A stretch of DNA of 21,924 nt from Leuconostoc kimchii IMSNU 11154 (lineage in GTDB: Bacteria; Bacillota; Bacilli; Lactobacillales; Lactobacillaceae): contig NC_014133.1 in NCBI RefSeq assembly GCF_000092505.1, forward strand, positions 1-21,924, written 5' to 3'. This document shows positions 13,884 through 21,924 of this stretch, one piece after another. The translations under genes were made by a program, and so were the position numbers. A model generated the notes under the pieces. The model worked only from the letters and a program-made list of their open reading frames with translations. It searched no databases and was not told where the DNA came from. The number at the start of each line of letters is the position of its first letter. Position 1 is the first letter of the stretch.

Positions 13884-15041
13884 ATGACCATTATACCAGA
13901 AGAATCAAAGACAAGGCAGGTACAGACCTTGAATGAATTATCAAAAAGAAAAGTCGTTGAACATAATAGTTTGATTACATCCATCGCCAAAATGGACAAA
14001 ACACCACTTAAAATGTTTGAACTAGCGGTGTCCTTAATTGATACAGATAATCCACCAGAGGATCAGACGGTTTATTTATCAAAGCAAGAGTTATTTGCTT
14101 TCTTTAAGGTTGATGATAACGATAAGCATAGTCGCTTTAAAGAGGCGATTGAAAAAATGCAGAAACAAGCTTTTTTTCAGATTAAAAAAGAGCAAGATAA
14201 AGGGTTTAAGTTTGTGAGCATTGTGCCAATTCCTTATGTAGAATGGACGGATTATCATGATGAGGTATTAATTCGATTTAGTCCCGAAATCATGCCCTAT
14301 TTAATTAATCTCAAAACAAATTTTACGCAACATGCTTTGTCAGAAATTTCTGAATTGAATAGCAAGTATGCGATTGTTTTGTATCGTTGGCTATCAATGA
14401 ATTACAACCAGTATGAGCACTACAGTGTTAAAGGCGGCAGAAGAGAAGAGCAAGTTCAAAGTTACCGTAATCCTGAAATGAGTATACGAGACTTACGAGA
14501 AATGACGGATACGATAGATGAGTATCAGGATTTTAGAAATTTTGATAAATGGATATTGAAAAATCCTTTGGACGAAATAACAGAGCATACTTCGCTTCAA
14601 GTTACATACGAAAAAGTCAAAAAAGGACGCAGCATTGATAGTATTGTCTTTCACATTACTAAAAAACAAGTTGCAGATGATAGTAGTTACAAGCTAGACG
14701 ATCCCGTTTATATCGAGGGCAAGATCCTTCAAGAAGAAACAGAAGATATGTTGACTGTTAAGGCAATAAAAAGTCCCTATACAAAGTTACTTATGGAGCA
14801 GTTTTTATTGTCATATATTGATTTAACGGATACGACTATTTTGTCAGGGTTACAGAAAAATGTTTATCCACTTTATGACGAATTAAAAGAGTTACGTGGT
14901 TTAAAGGGCGTGAAAGAACACTTAGCCTATATCAGAGACAAACAAGATGACTATTCGAAAAAGAATATTGCTAAGTATCTTAAAAAATCGATTGAACAGT
15001 ATCTACCAATCGTTAAAAGGCAGGATATAGATCATGAGTGA
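13884..15041 (+). CDS. repB: Theta replication initiator RepB (Rep_3 family)
   Basis: RepB binds the iterons at 13695-13770 and opens the origin for host replication proteins. The 385-residue product has the typical N-terminal segment VVEHNSLITSIAKMDKTPLK (about 24-43). Two winged-helix domains of the Rep_3 superfamily follow (roughly 20-125 and 130-260), including ISELNSKYAIVLYRWLSMNY at about 155-174. The C-terminal 100 residues are less conserved and probably set iteron specificity. The start is fixed by a strong SD (aaaggagtg) eight bases upstream. Its last eight bases overlap the next gene. Size and layout match the lactococcal/lactobacillal theta plasmid initiators. Confidence 0.93.
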   Translation: MTIIPEESKTRQVQTLNELSKRKVVEHNSLITSIAKMDKTPLKMFELAVSLIDTDNPPEDQTVYLSKQELFAFFKVDDNDKHSRFKEAIEKMQKQAFFQIKKEQDKGFKFVSIVPIPYVEWTDYHDEVLIRFSPEIMPYLINLKTNFTQHALSEISELNSKYAIVLYRWLSMNYNQYEHYSVKGGRREEQVQSYRNPEMSIRDLREMTDTIDEYQDFRNFDKWILKNPLDEITEHTSLQVTYEKVKKGRSIDSIVFHITKKQVADDSSYKLDDPVYIEGKILQEETEDMLTVKAIKSPYTKLLMEQFLLSYIDLTDTTILSGLQKNVYPLYDELKELRGLKGVKEHLAYIRDKQDDYSKKNIAKYLKKSIEQYLPIVKRQDIDHE

Positions 15042-15600
15042 AAATTTAAAAACAATTCGAGAACTTGCTGAGGAGTTAGGTGTTTCAAAACAGGCGATAC
15101 AATATCATATAAAGTCGCTGACAAACAAAACAAGGCAAACAAACGACAAAGGTATAGTTGTTTTATCTTTAGAAGAACAGCATTTTATAAGGTCTAAGGT
15201 CGACAAACAGACAAACAAAAACAAGACAAATAAACAGACAAATGACAAACAAACAGACAAAGAGACAAAGTGGGATATCCACAACTATTTAATTAGTGAA
15301 CTTGATGAAGTTAAGAAAAATAGAGATAAACAATTAGCAGTTAAGGATAAGCAACTAGAAAATAAAGATTCGCAAATAGCTCAAATGCAAAACTTACTAG
15401 ACCAGCAACAACGGCTAGCCTTACAGGACAAACAACTGCTCGAAGAATATAAGGCAGAAATTAAGGACTTGAAAGCCTTAACGATGGCACCGCATGATGA
15501 TGGTGAAAAAGAAGTGACGTCAGACAAACAACCGGAACCTGAAAATAGCACCCCGGAGTCACAACCTAAACCTAAAAAGTGGTGGCGCTTTGGTAAATAG
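15034..15600 (+). CDS. RepB-associated helix-turn-helix/coiled-coil protein (DUF536/OrfX type)
   Basis: The 188-residue protein starts within repB (8-base overlap), a classic pairing in lactococcal and lactobacillal theta plasmids, where the second gene affects copy control or partition. Residues about 6-30 (TIRELAEELGVSKQAIQYHI) form a helix-turn-helix. Residues 57-78 are a Lys/Thr/Gln/Asn-rich linker made of KQTNK/KQTDK-like units and encoded by acaaacagacaa repeats. About 85-150 is a coiled coil with KDKQLE/LLDQQQRLALQDKQL heptads. The end KKWWRFGK is typical of the family. It is probably DNA binding and oligomeric. The type I restriction genes follow only 32 bases after its stop, with no terminator visible. 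Confidence 0.85.
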   Translation: MSENLKTIRELAEELGVSKQAIQYHIKSLTNKTRQTNDKGIVVLSLEEQHFIRSKVDKQTNKNKTNKQTNDKQTDKETKWDIHNYLISELDEVKKNRDKQLAVKDKQLENKDSQIAQMQNLLDQQQRLALQDKQLLEEYKAEIKDLKALTMAPHDDGEKEVTSDKQPEPENSTPESQPKPKKWWRFGK

Positions 15601-15632
15601 TTACAACTAAAAAAGAAAAGAAGACTAGTTAA

Positions 15633-18605
15633 ATGGCGGAAGATAAATTTGAACAAGCTTTAATTGACAAGCTAAAGAGTGAAGGTTGGGAATATCTCAC
15701 AGATTATTCTGGTGTAACAGTTGATCGGTTATATGATCACTGGCGAGATATTCTGAATGCCAACAATCGTAAACGACTAGAAGATACGCCGTTATCTGAT
15801 AATGAGTTTGAACAAGTGAAGTTGGAACTAACGAAGAATAAAACGCCGTATGATGCGCAACTCATGTTGGCGGGTGCGGGTGGTGTTGGGACCGTACCGT
15901 TGAATCGTGATGATGGGACGCAGCTAGAACTTGAAATATTCTATGGTGATGAAGTGGCTGGGGGGCGTTCGCGTTATGAAGTCGTTAACCAAATTACGTT
16001 TACGGATTTAGCAACGAGTCTAAGCTCTAAGCGTCGAATTGATATCATGTTGCTGATTAACGGGCTACCTGTGGCCCACATTGAAGAAAAAGATGAGTCC
16101 TTGCAAAACCAATGGAATGCATTTGAGCAATTCCAAAAGTATGACGGTGACGGCATGTACACGGGACTCTTTTCTTTTGTTCAAGTGCAGTTTGTCTTGT
16201 CGCAAAATTCAGCGCACTATTTTGCACGACCAAAGAGTAGCGACTCTTATAACCGTGATTTCGCCTTTGGCTGGCGTGATGATGCCGGTAAGGATGTCAC
16301 AAATACGATGACCTTTATTCATGAGGTGATGGGTATTCCAGCTTTACACCGCTTAGTAACTGTGAATATGATTCCGGATGCAGCCAATGATAACTTAATG
16401 GTCATGCGCTCGTATCAGATTCAAGCCACACGTCAGATTTTAGATCGTATGCGCGAAATGGATCAAAATGATGTGATTGAAAAAGAAGGGGGCTACGTTT
16501 GGCACACCACTGGTTCTGGTAAAACGGTCACGTCATTTAAAGTGGCGCAACTACTGGCTTCACGACCAAGGGTTGAAGATGTTTTGTTTATTGTGGATCG
16601 GGTTGACTTAGTCAATCAGACCTATGAAAACTTTAAGTCATTTGCCTATAAGACCTTTGAAAATCGGATTCAAGTGGTGAATGGGAGTGAACTAAAGCGT
16701 GCGCTTAAGCACGACAATACGGCCCATATTTATTTGATTACAGTACAAGGCTTGGATAAGGCCATTAAATCAGGTCTGGCCTCTAATAGGCGGATGGTTA
16801 TTTTAATGGATGAGGCCCACCGATCAGCCAGTGGTGATGCCGTCAGCCGAATTAAACAAGCGTTACCCAAAACCACTTGGTTTGGGTTTACAGGGACGCC
16901 TAATTTTTATAGCGATGAAGTCCATGACGTGAAAACCTCTAAGGATATTTCAACCTATGATATTTTCGGGCCGCGTTTACACCGGTATACGATTAAGGAC
17001 GCTATTGGTGACGGTAACGTCCTTGGGTTTGATGTGACGTATTATGAGACTGATTTTGAACACGATATGGATAGTGGTTTAACTGAAAAGGAACTGGAAA
17101 AAGAAGTATATGCCAGTCTGCCATTCCGCCAAGCGGTTGTGGCAGATATTCAGCGTAATTGGGCTACGAATGCTAGCGGACCAATTAACATGGGGGTCCG
17201 TGAGCCTAATCAGTTCCAAGGTATGTTAGCCGTATCAGGTAAGCAAGCCGTTGCTTCTTACTACAGTCTCTTTAAGCAACTAGCACCTGAATTACGGGTG
17301 GCTATGACGTATTCTCGCGATGAAGCCAATGGGACGGGGGCGTCAGATTTACAAGCTGCTTTAAAGCAAGCGATGCAAGACTACATGACGTTCTACGGCA
17401 CACGTAATTTCTTAGAGGACAAGGATCCACAACGGGCGTACCTCAATGATATGACCAAGCGCATTGCCCGTAAGAAACCTTATAACAAGGGTAATGATGC
17501 CGATCGATTGGACTTGATTATTGTGTCAGATCAATTATTAACAGGATTTGATTCAAAATTCGTTAATATCATCTACATGGATAAGATTTTGGGTGAAGGC
17601 CCCTTGATTCAAGCGATGTCCCGCACTAATCGGACGATTGATAAGACAGCTAAGCCTCATGGCAAAGTGCGTTTTTATCGTCAAGGTGCGGTCATGGAAG
17701 AAAAAGTGAAGGATGCGTTGGTTATCTATACAAAGGGTGGGAATGATACCTTAGCGGATGCGGGTAATACCCCGGATGATCAGGAACAAAAAGAGTTGTT
17801 TGATGAAGGAATTTTGGCGCCTAAGGCAGCTGATAAAATTATCGACTTGAACCCCCAAATCAAGCGTTTGCAGCAGTTAGCAGCCGATGATTTTTCACAG
17901 ATGCCGCGTTCTGAAAAAGAACAAGTCGAGTTTGCCGTGACAGCGGCTCAAGTCAACTCGCAGGTGCAACAATTAGTGCAACAAGGATATGTCTTGGGGA
18001 ACTCTGTTGATGGACCAGAAGGACCTATCACGCTAGGCATTGAGAGTGCAACGCAGCTCAGCTCATTGCAAGCACGCATGAACGATGTGAATGAAGTCTT
18101 ACCAGCTGACAAGCAAGTTGATTTAACGAATATCAAGCTGGTGTTGCAATCCTTTGCGAATGAAATTATTGATTACGATAAACTAGTCGATTTATTGAAT
18201 GCGTATATGGATGAAGTCAGTTTTGCCAACCGTGCAGCCGTTGAAGAGCATGTACAGCCCTTAGATCAAGATAATCGTGAAGAGATTGGACAAGTCTTAG
18301 ATGGTATCGAACAAGGGGAGTATACGGAGCCTTTTACAACTGAAACCCTCAAGTCAGTCCGTAAGGCGATCCGCACTGCGCAACAAGACTTAAAAATTTA
18401 CAAATGGGCAGCCGACCATGATTACAATGGCAACGATATTCTAGCAGCTTACGAGCTATACCGCCCCGGCATTCCATTAGTTGATAACACGGCGCTGAAT
18501 CAATATTTACAAGACTTAGAGAGTCGCTTGGACATTGGCTTCTTTGAGCTAGCTGACTTTGAAGAGTCACTACTGAACTACTTTGCTAAAATCACCAAAA
18601 AATAA
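15633..18605 (+). CDS. hsdR: Type I restriction enzyme, R (motor and nuclease) subunit
   Basis: HsdR joins HsdM and HsdS to pump DNA and cut it when the target is unmethylated. The 990-residue protein has the N-terminal PD-(D/E)xK nuclease (Asp137 in KRRIDIML, Glu151 and Lys153 in AHIEEKDE). The superfamily 2 motor follows: Q-like YQIQAT (261-266), Walker A HTTGSGKT (291-298), DEAH (393-396), FTGTP (419-423) and the arginine motif QAMSRTNR (about 660-667). The C-terminal helical part (about 740-990) contacts the methylase core. The length is normal for type IC-like HsdR. The SD is weak (aagaag). It is the first gene of hsdR-hsdM-hsdS and lies directly after the replication genes. No inactivating change is seen. 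Confidence 0.95.
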   Translation: MAEDKFEQALIDKLKSEGWEYLTDYSGVTVDRLYDHWRDILNANNRKRLEDTPLSDNEFEQVKLELTKNKTPYDAQLMLAGAGGVGTVPLNRDDGTQLELEIFYGDEVAGGRSRYEVVNQITFTDLATSLSSKRRIDIMLLINGLPVAHIEEKDESLQNQWNAFEQFQKYDGDGMYTGLFSFVQVQFVLSQNSAHYFARPKSSDSYNRDFAFGWRDDAGKDVTNTMTFIHEVMGIPALHRLVTVNMIPDAANDNLMVMRSYQIQATRQILDRMREMDQNDVIEKEGGYVWHTTGSGKTVTSFKVAQLLASRPRVEDVLFIVDRVDLVNQTYENFKSFAYKTFENRIQVVNGSELKRALKHDNTAHIYLITVQGLDKAIKSGLASNRRMVILMDEAHRSASGDAVSRIKQALPKTTWFGFTGTPNFYSDEVHDVKTSKDISTYDIFGPRLHRYTIKDAIGDGNVLGFDVTYYETDFEHDMDSGLTEKELEKEVYASLPFRQAVVADIQRNWATNASGPINMGVREPNQFQGMLAVSGKQAVASYYSLFKQLAPELRVAMTYSRDEANGTGASDLQAALKQAMQDYMTFYGTRNFLEDKDPQRAYLNDMTKRIARKKPYNKGNDADRLDLIIVSDQLLTGFDSKFVNIIYMDKILGEGPLIQAMSRTNRTIDKTAKPHGKVRFYRQGAVMEEKVKDALVIYTKGGNDTLADAGNTPDDQEQKELFDEGILAPKAADKIIDLNPQIKRLQQLAADDFSQMPRSEKEQVEFAVTAAQVNSQVQQLVQQGYVLGNSVDGPEGPITLGIESATQLSSLQARMNDVNEVLPADKQVDLTNIKLVLQSFANEIIDYDKLVDLLNAYMDEVSFANRAAVEEHVQPLDQDNREEIGQVLDGIEQGEYTEPFTTETLKSVRKAIRTAQQDLKIYKWAADHDYNGNDILAAYELYRPGIPLVDNTALNQYLQDLESRLDIGFFELADFEESLLNYFAKITKK

Positions 18606-18632
18606 ATTACTCATCATAGAAAAGGGCTAAAC

Positions 18633-20225
18633 ATGGCATTAACAGCAGATAAACAAGCATTAATTTGGAAAACATTGAACGAGACCCGCGGTAAGATTGA
18701 ACCTTCTGAATATAAGAACTATATTTTCGGGTTGATGTTTTATAAGTTTCTATCTGAAAAGGCGCAAACATGGCTGGATCAGCAATTGCGTGGCGAAACT
18801 TGGGCCTCAGTCTGGGAACAGAATCCTGAAAAGGCCGCGGCTTTTATGCAAACCAAGTTAGGGTATGTGATTCAACCAGGCGAACTCTTTAGTGACTGGC
18901 AAGCAGCCATTAACGTGGATCAATTCAACATTACCAACGTGGCAGATGCGTTAGTGCACTTTAACCAAGGCATTCAACAAGGGGCCAAGGCTACTTTTGA
19001 AGGCATCTTTGACGACATGGATTTGACTTCAAGCCGTCTTGGTAGCAATACGCAAACGCGCACGAAGACCTTGATGGATTGGATTAGTTTGATTGACCAA
19101 ATCGAGTTGGATGAAGACGCGGATGTGTTGGGTGATCTATACGAATACTTGATTGGGATGTTTGCGGCTAATTCTGGCGCTAAGGCTGGGGAGTTCTATA
19201 CGCCGCACCAAGTGTCAGATATTATGGCGCGAATCCTAACGGCTGGTCGTGAAGATATGCCAACGTACAGCCTCTATGACCCAGCCATGGGGTCAGGATC
19301 ATTGCTTTTGACGACTGCTTCATACATGCAGAATGATGGTGTTCGTGGGGCCATTAAGTACTATGGGCAAGAAGTTATCACGACCACCTATAACTTGGGC
19401 CGAATTAACTTGATGATGCACGGGGTGGAGTATAACGATATCCATATCCATAATGCAGATACCTTGAGTTCAGACTGGCCGGATGGGGTGCAAAGTGGGG
19501 TTGATAGCCCGCGTATGTTTGACGCCGTGATGGCGAACCCCCCTTACTCACTTAAGTGGGATAACGATAACCGAGAAGATGACCCGCGTTTTAAGTCAGG
19601 GATTGCGCCTAAGTCAAAGGCTGACTTTGCGTTCTTACAACATGGTTTGTATCACTTGAAGCAAGATGGCCGGATGGCGATTGTTTTGCCACACGGGGTG
19701 TTGTTCCGTGGTGCGGCAGAAGGTCGTATTCGCCAAGCATTACTCGAAAATCGCAATATTTCAGCGGTGATTGGGTTGCCCGAAAAGATCTTTACGAATA
19801 CGGGGATTCCAACCATTATTATGATTTTGGAAAAGAACCGGACGACTGATGATGTGCTTTTTATTGATGCTTCAAAGGGCTTTGAAAAGCAGAAGAATAA
19901 TAACAAGTTGCGCCAAGAAGACGTGGACTTAATTGTGGAGACGTTCTTAAAGCGTGAAGACGTTGCTAAGTATGCGCACGTGGCCAGCTTTGAAGAGATT
20001 AAGGAAAATGACTTTAACCTCAACATTCCACGTTATGTGGACACGTTCGAAGAAGAAGAGGCAGTTGATTTGGTGGCTGTTAGCCAGGATCTCGTTGATG
20101 TTAATCGTGACATTGCGCAAAGTGAATCTGACTTATTAGCGATGATTAGTGATTTAGCAGTCACAGAAGATAGCCAGGCGATTATCGCATCAGCTAAGCA
20201 ATTATTTGGAGGCAAGCATGAGTAA
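18633..20225 (+). CDS. hsdM: Type I DNA methyltransferase, M subunit
   Basis: HsdM methylates adenine N6 in the target chosen by HsdS, protecting host DNA. The 530-residue protein begins with the N-terminal helical domain (LTADKQALIWKTLNETRGKI). It carries the AdoMet-binding motif DPAMGSGSLLL (from Asp216) and the catalytic motif NPPY (302-305, in MANPPYSLKW). The region GEFYTPHQV just before the AdoMet motif is characteristic of type I HsdM. The length is in the family range. It begins 27 bases after hsdR, with SD aaaggg. Its last eight bases overlap hsdS (ATGAGTAA), so translation is coupled. The methylation state of a host culture would reveal the specificity. Confidence 0.95.
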   Translation: MALTADKQALIWKTLNETRGKIEPSEYKNYIFGLMFYKFLSEKAQTWLDQQLRGETWASVWEQNPEKAAAFMQTKLGYVIQPGELFSDWQAAINVDQFNITNVADALVHFNQGIQQGAKATFEGIFDDMDLTSSRLGSNTQTRTKTLMDWISLIDQIELDEDADVLGDLYEYLIGMFAANSGAKAGEFYTPHQVSDIMARILTAGREDMPTYSLYDPAMGSGSLLLTTASYMQNDGVRGAIKYYGQEVITTTYNLGRINLMMHGVEYNDIHIHNADTLSSDWPDGVQSGVDSPRMFDAVMANPPYSLKWDNDNREDDPRFKSGIAPKSKADFAFLQHGLYHLKQDGRMAIVLPHGVLFRGAAEGRIRQALLENRNISAVIGLPEKIFTNTGIPTIIMILEKNRTTDDVLFIDASKGFEKQKNNNKLRQEDVDLIVETFLKREDVAKYAHVASFEEIKENDFNLNIPRYVDTFEEEEAVDLVAVSQDLVDVNRDIAQSESDLLAMISDLAVTEDSQAIIASAKQLFGGKHE

Positions 20226-21387
20226 TAAAGTGCCGCAAATTCGATTTAATGGTTATAGTGATACTTGGGAAGAGCGCAAGTTGGGGGATTTACTCAAAGA
20301 ATTTAGTATCAAGTCTAAAATCGAAGATGAACATAAGGTCCTATCAAGTACAAACTCGGGAATGGAATTTCGTGAGGGACGTGTTTCAGGAACCTCTAAT
20401 TTGGGATATAAGATCATAAAAAATGGAGATTTGGTTTTGTCTCCACAAAATTTATGGTTGGGTAATATTAACATTAATAACATAGGCAAAGGTCTAGTAT
20501 CTCCTAGCTACAAAACATTTGAATTCATAAATATAGATAGCTCATTTATAAATCCACAATTACGTACGCAAAAAATGTTAGAAGAGTATAAGAACTCATC
20601 TACTCAAGGAGCAAGTGTTGTAAGACGTAATTTAGAAATAGATTCTTTTTATCAGATAAAAATATTCGTACCTACTATTTCGGAACAAGAAAAGATCGGT
20701 TCATTCTTCAAACAGTTAGACAACACTATCGATCTTCATCAACGTAAGTTAGATTTGTTGAAAGAACAGAAAAAAGGTTTCTTGCAAAAAATGTTTCCTA
20801 AAAATGGTGAAAAAGTTCCTGAATTGCGATTTGCAGGGTTTGCTGACGATTGGGAAGAGCGCAAGTTGGGGGATTTACTCAAAGAATTTAGTATCAAGTC
20901 TAAAATCGAAGATGAACATAAGGTCCTATCAAGTACAAACTCGGGAATGGAATTTCGTGAGGGACGTGTTTCAGGAACCTCTAATTTGGGATATAAGATC
21001 ATAAAAAATGGAGATTTGGTTTTGTCTCCACAAAATTTATGGTTGGGTAATATTAACATTAATAACATAGGCAAAGGTCTAGTATCTCCTAGCTACAAAA
21101 CATTTGAATTCATAAATATAGATAGCTCATTTATAAATCCACAATTACGTACGCAAAAAATGTTAGAAGAGTATAAGAACTCATCTACTCAAGGAGCAAG
21201 TGTTGTAAGACGTAATTTAGAAATAGATTCTTTTTATCAGATAAAAATATTCGTACCTACTATTTCGGAACAAGAAAAGATCGGTTCATTCTTCAAACAG
21301 TTAGACAACACTATCGATCTTCATCAACGTAAGTTAGATTTGTTGAAAGAACAGAAAAAAGGCTTTTTACAAAAGATGTTTGTTTAG
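20218..21387 (+). CDS. hsdS: Type I specificity subunit with two identical target-recognition halves
   Basis: HsdS selects the DNA target for the complex. The start at ATG 20218 follows GGAGG (20208-20212) and overlaps hsdM by eight bases; the in-frame TTG 20206 is unlikely. The 389-residue protein is two repeats: residues 17-186 and 212-381 are identical, each holding one recognition domain (about 150 residues) and one conserved helix (SEQEKIGSFFKQLDNTIDLH) that spaces the halves. They are separated by a linker with FPKNGEKVPELRFAGFADD. Usually the two recognition domains differ and read two unlike half-sites. Identical domains should read the same half-site twice in inverted order, giving a palindromic interrupted target. 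The reading frame is intact, so the system may be functional. Assembly of repeats by collapse is a risk to check. Confidence 0.93.
   Translation: MSNKVPQIRFNGYSDTWEERKLGDLLKEFSIKSKIEDEHKVLSSTNSGMEFREGRVSGTSNLGYKIIKNGDLVLSPQNLWLGNININNIGKGLVSPSYKTFEFINIDSSFINPQLRTQKMLEEYKNSSTQGASVVRRNLEIDSFYQIKIFVPTISEQEKIGSFFKQLDNTIDLHQRKLDLLKEQKKGFLQKMFPKNGEKVPELRFAGFADDWEERKLGDLLKEFSIKSKIEDEHKVLSSTNSGMEFREGRVSGTSNLGYKIIKNGDLVLSPQNLWLGNININNIGKGLVSPSYKTFEFINIDSSFINPQLRTQKMLEEYKNSSTQGASVVRRNLEIDSFYQIKIFVPTISEQEKIGSFFKQLDNTIDLHQRKLDLLKEQKKGFLQKMFV
20265..21362 (+). repeat. 513-bp perfect direct repeats within hsdS
   Basis: Bases 20265-20777 and 20850-21362 are identical at every position that I compared, with a 72-bp spacer. 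They correspond to the two halves of HsdS. Identity down to silent positions shows a recent duplication or gene conversion. The copies are a substrate for deletion to a half-length HsdS. Confidence 0.9.
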
Positions 21388-21493
21388 GGCCTATTATTAC
21401 ATAGAAGACCTTGATACTTATACACCTATGTTGATGGAAGCATTGCATTTAAGTTTATGGTGTTATACAAATTAAAATTATAGGTGGTTTAGA
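21388..21493 (+). other. Intergenic region before arsC
   Basis: In the + frame from about 21386, 29 codons are open (ending LHLSLWCYTN, stop at about 21474-21476) without a start. This may be a remnant of a lost gene, but I cannot name it. A weak -35/-10 pair (ttgatg near 21430 and ttatac near 21463) is possible for arsC, with SD aggtgg at 21482-21487. Confidence 0.3.
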
Positions 21494-21910
21494 ATGAAAA
21501 AAATTTATTTTTTATGTACAGGAAATTCTTGTCGCAGTCAAATGGCTGAAGGATATGCAAAAAAAATATTGCCGGCAAATGAGTTTCAAATCGAGAGTGC
21601 AGGGATTGAAACTCATGGGTTAAATCTAAATGCTGTTAAAGTTATGGCTGAAGATGGAGTAGATATTAGTAGCCACTACTCTAAATTAATTGATCTAAAT
21701 TATTTGAACACTTCAGATTTAGTTATTACTTTATGTGGTGATGCCAAGGATAAATGTCCTATGCTTCCCCCTCAAACCAAGAGTTTACACTGGCCTTTAT
21801 CTGACCCAGCGCAAGCCACAGGAACTTTAGAAGAACAACTACAAGAATTCCGTAAGGTTCGTGACGAAATTAAAAAATTAGTTACAAGTTTGAATAACTA
21901 CGTTCATTAA
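21494..21910 (+). CDS. arsC: Arsenate reductase, thioredoxin-coupled (low-molecular-weight phosphatase fold)
   Basis: ArsC reduces arsenate to arsenite in the cytoplasm, for export by an ArsB/Acr3 pump. The 138-residue protein has the phosphatase-type P-loop C-x5-R (Cys8 to Arg14 in [11 protein letters not shown]), the relay cysteines Cys81 and Cys88 in [10 protein letters not shown], and the acid loop Asp104-Pro105 in WPLSDPAQA. These are the pI258 ArsC features: the three cysteines shuttle the disulphide that thioredoxin then reduces. Size and spacing are normal. No ars regulator or pump lies upstream; the rest of the operon may follow beyond the end of the window, which comes 14 bases after the stop. 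It is separated from hsdS by 106 bases and seems an independent cargo gene. Confidence 0.93.
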   Translation: MKKIYFLCTGNSCRSQMAEGYAKKILPANEFQIESAGIETHGLNLNAVKVMAEDGVDISSHYSKLIDLNYLNTSDLVITLCGDAKDKCPMLPPQTKSLHWPLSDPAQATGTLEEQLQEFRKVRDEIKKLVTSLNNYVH

Positions 21911-21924
21911 TAAAAAAACGCCAT

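Noticed and set aside
20206..20217. TTG at 20206 as hsdS start
   Set aside because: It overlaps the GGAGG that serves the ATG at 20218; the ATG gives the usual short type I overlap with hsdM.

Overview
The window looks like part of a mosaic, mobilizable theta-replicating plasmid from a lactic acid bacterium (Lactobacillaceae; Leuconostoc, Weissella or a lactobacillus are all possible and I cannot separate them). The grounds are a lactococcal/lactobacillal-type RepB with 22-bp iterons, a MOBV (Pre/MobM-type) relaxase, LPXTG-like and NEAT surface proteins, IS3 remnants, low to moderate GC and Gram-positive ribosome binding sites.

Layout. 1-1200: an IS3 right end, a strong hairpin plus extended -10 promoter, a catalytic-domain-only tyrosine recombinase (int copy 1) and an internally deleted IS3 element. 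1200-2470: the 3' remnant of a coiled-coil protein gene on the minus strand, and a CorA-type Mg2+ transporter. 2577-4284: a broken module made of an int remnant, an oriT and a mobA pseudogene carrying four nonsense codons. 4285-5098: decayed DNA. 5099-9460: a cargo block bounded by inverted IS3 right ends, holding two NEAT-family surface proteins and a two-gene ABC exporter-like pair. 9790-13390: an intact module with the same hairpin and promoter, an HNH nuclease with a probable modified-base-sensing domain, int copy 2, an unidentified ORF containing three palindromes, oriT and intact mobA. 13390-15600: replication origin (3.5 iterons, inverted repeats, leader hairpin), repB and a DUF536-type partner gene. 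15633-21387: hsdR, hsdM and hsdS of a type I restriction-modification system. 21494-21910: a thioredoxin-coupled arsenate reductase, arsC.

How it fits together. RepB and its partner maintain the plasmid; MobA nicks at oriT for mobilization by a helper. Restriction (type I, and probably modification-dependent HNH), surface haem/iron acquisition, an ABC pair, Mg2+ transport and arsenate reduction are the cargo. Two directly repeated int and oriT-mobA blocks, one decayed and one intact, suggest fusion of two related plasmids or duplication of the mobilization module, with the IS3 elements assembling the cargo.

The most striking observation is that the HsdS specificity subunit carries two identical halves (513-bp perfect direct repeats). 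This predicts a palindromic bipartite recognition site. Others are three palindromes with an inverted centre downstream of int copy 2, an IS-derived hybrid promoter in front of the NEAT genes, and NEAT-like domains without the expected haem-ligand tyrosines.
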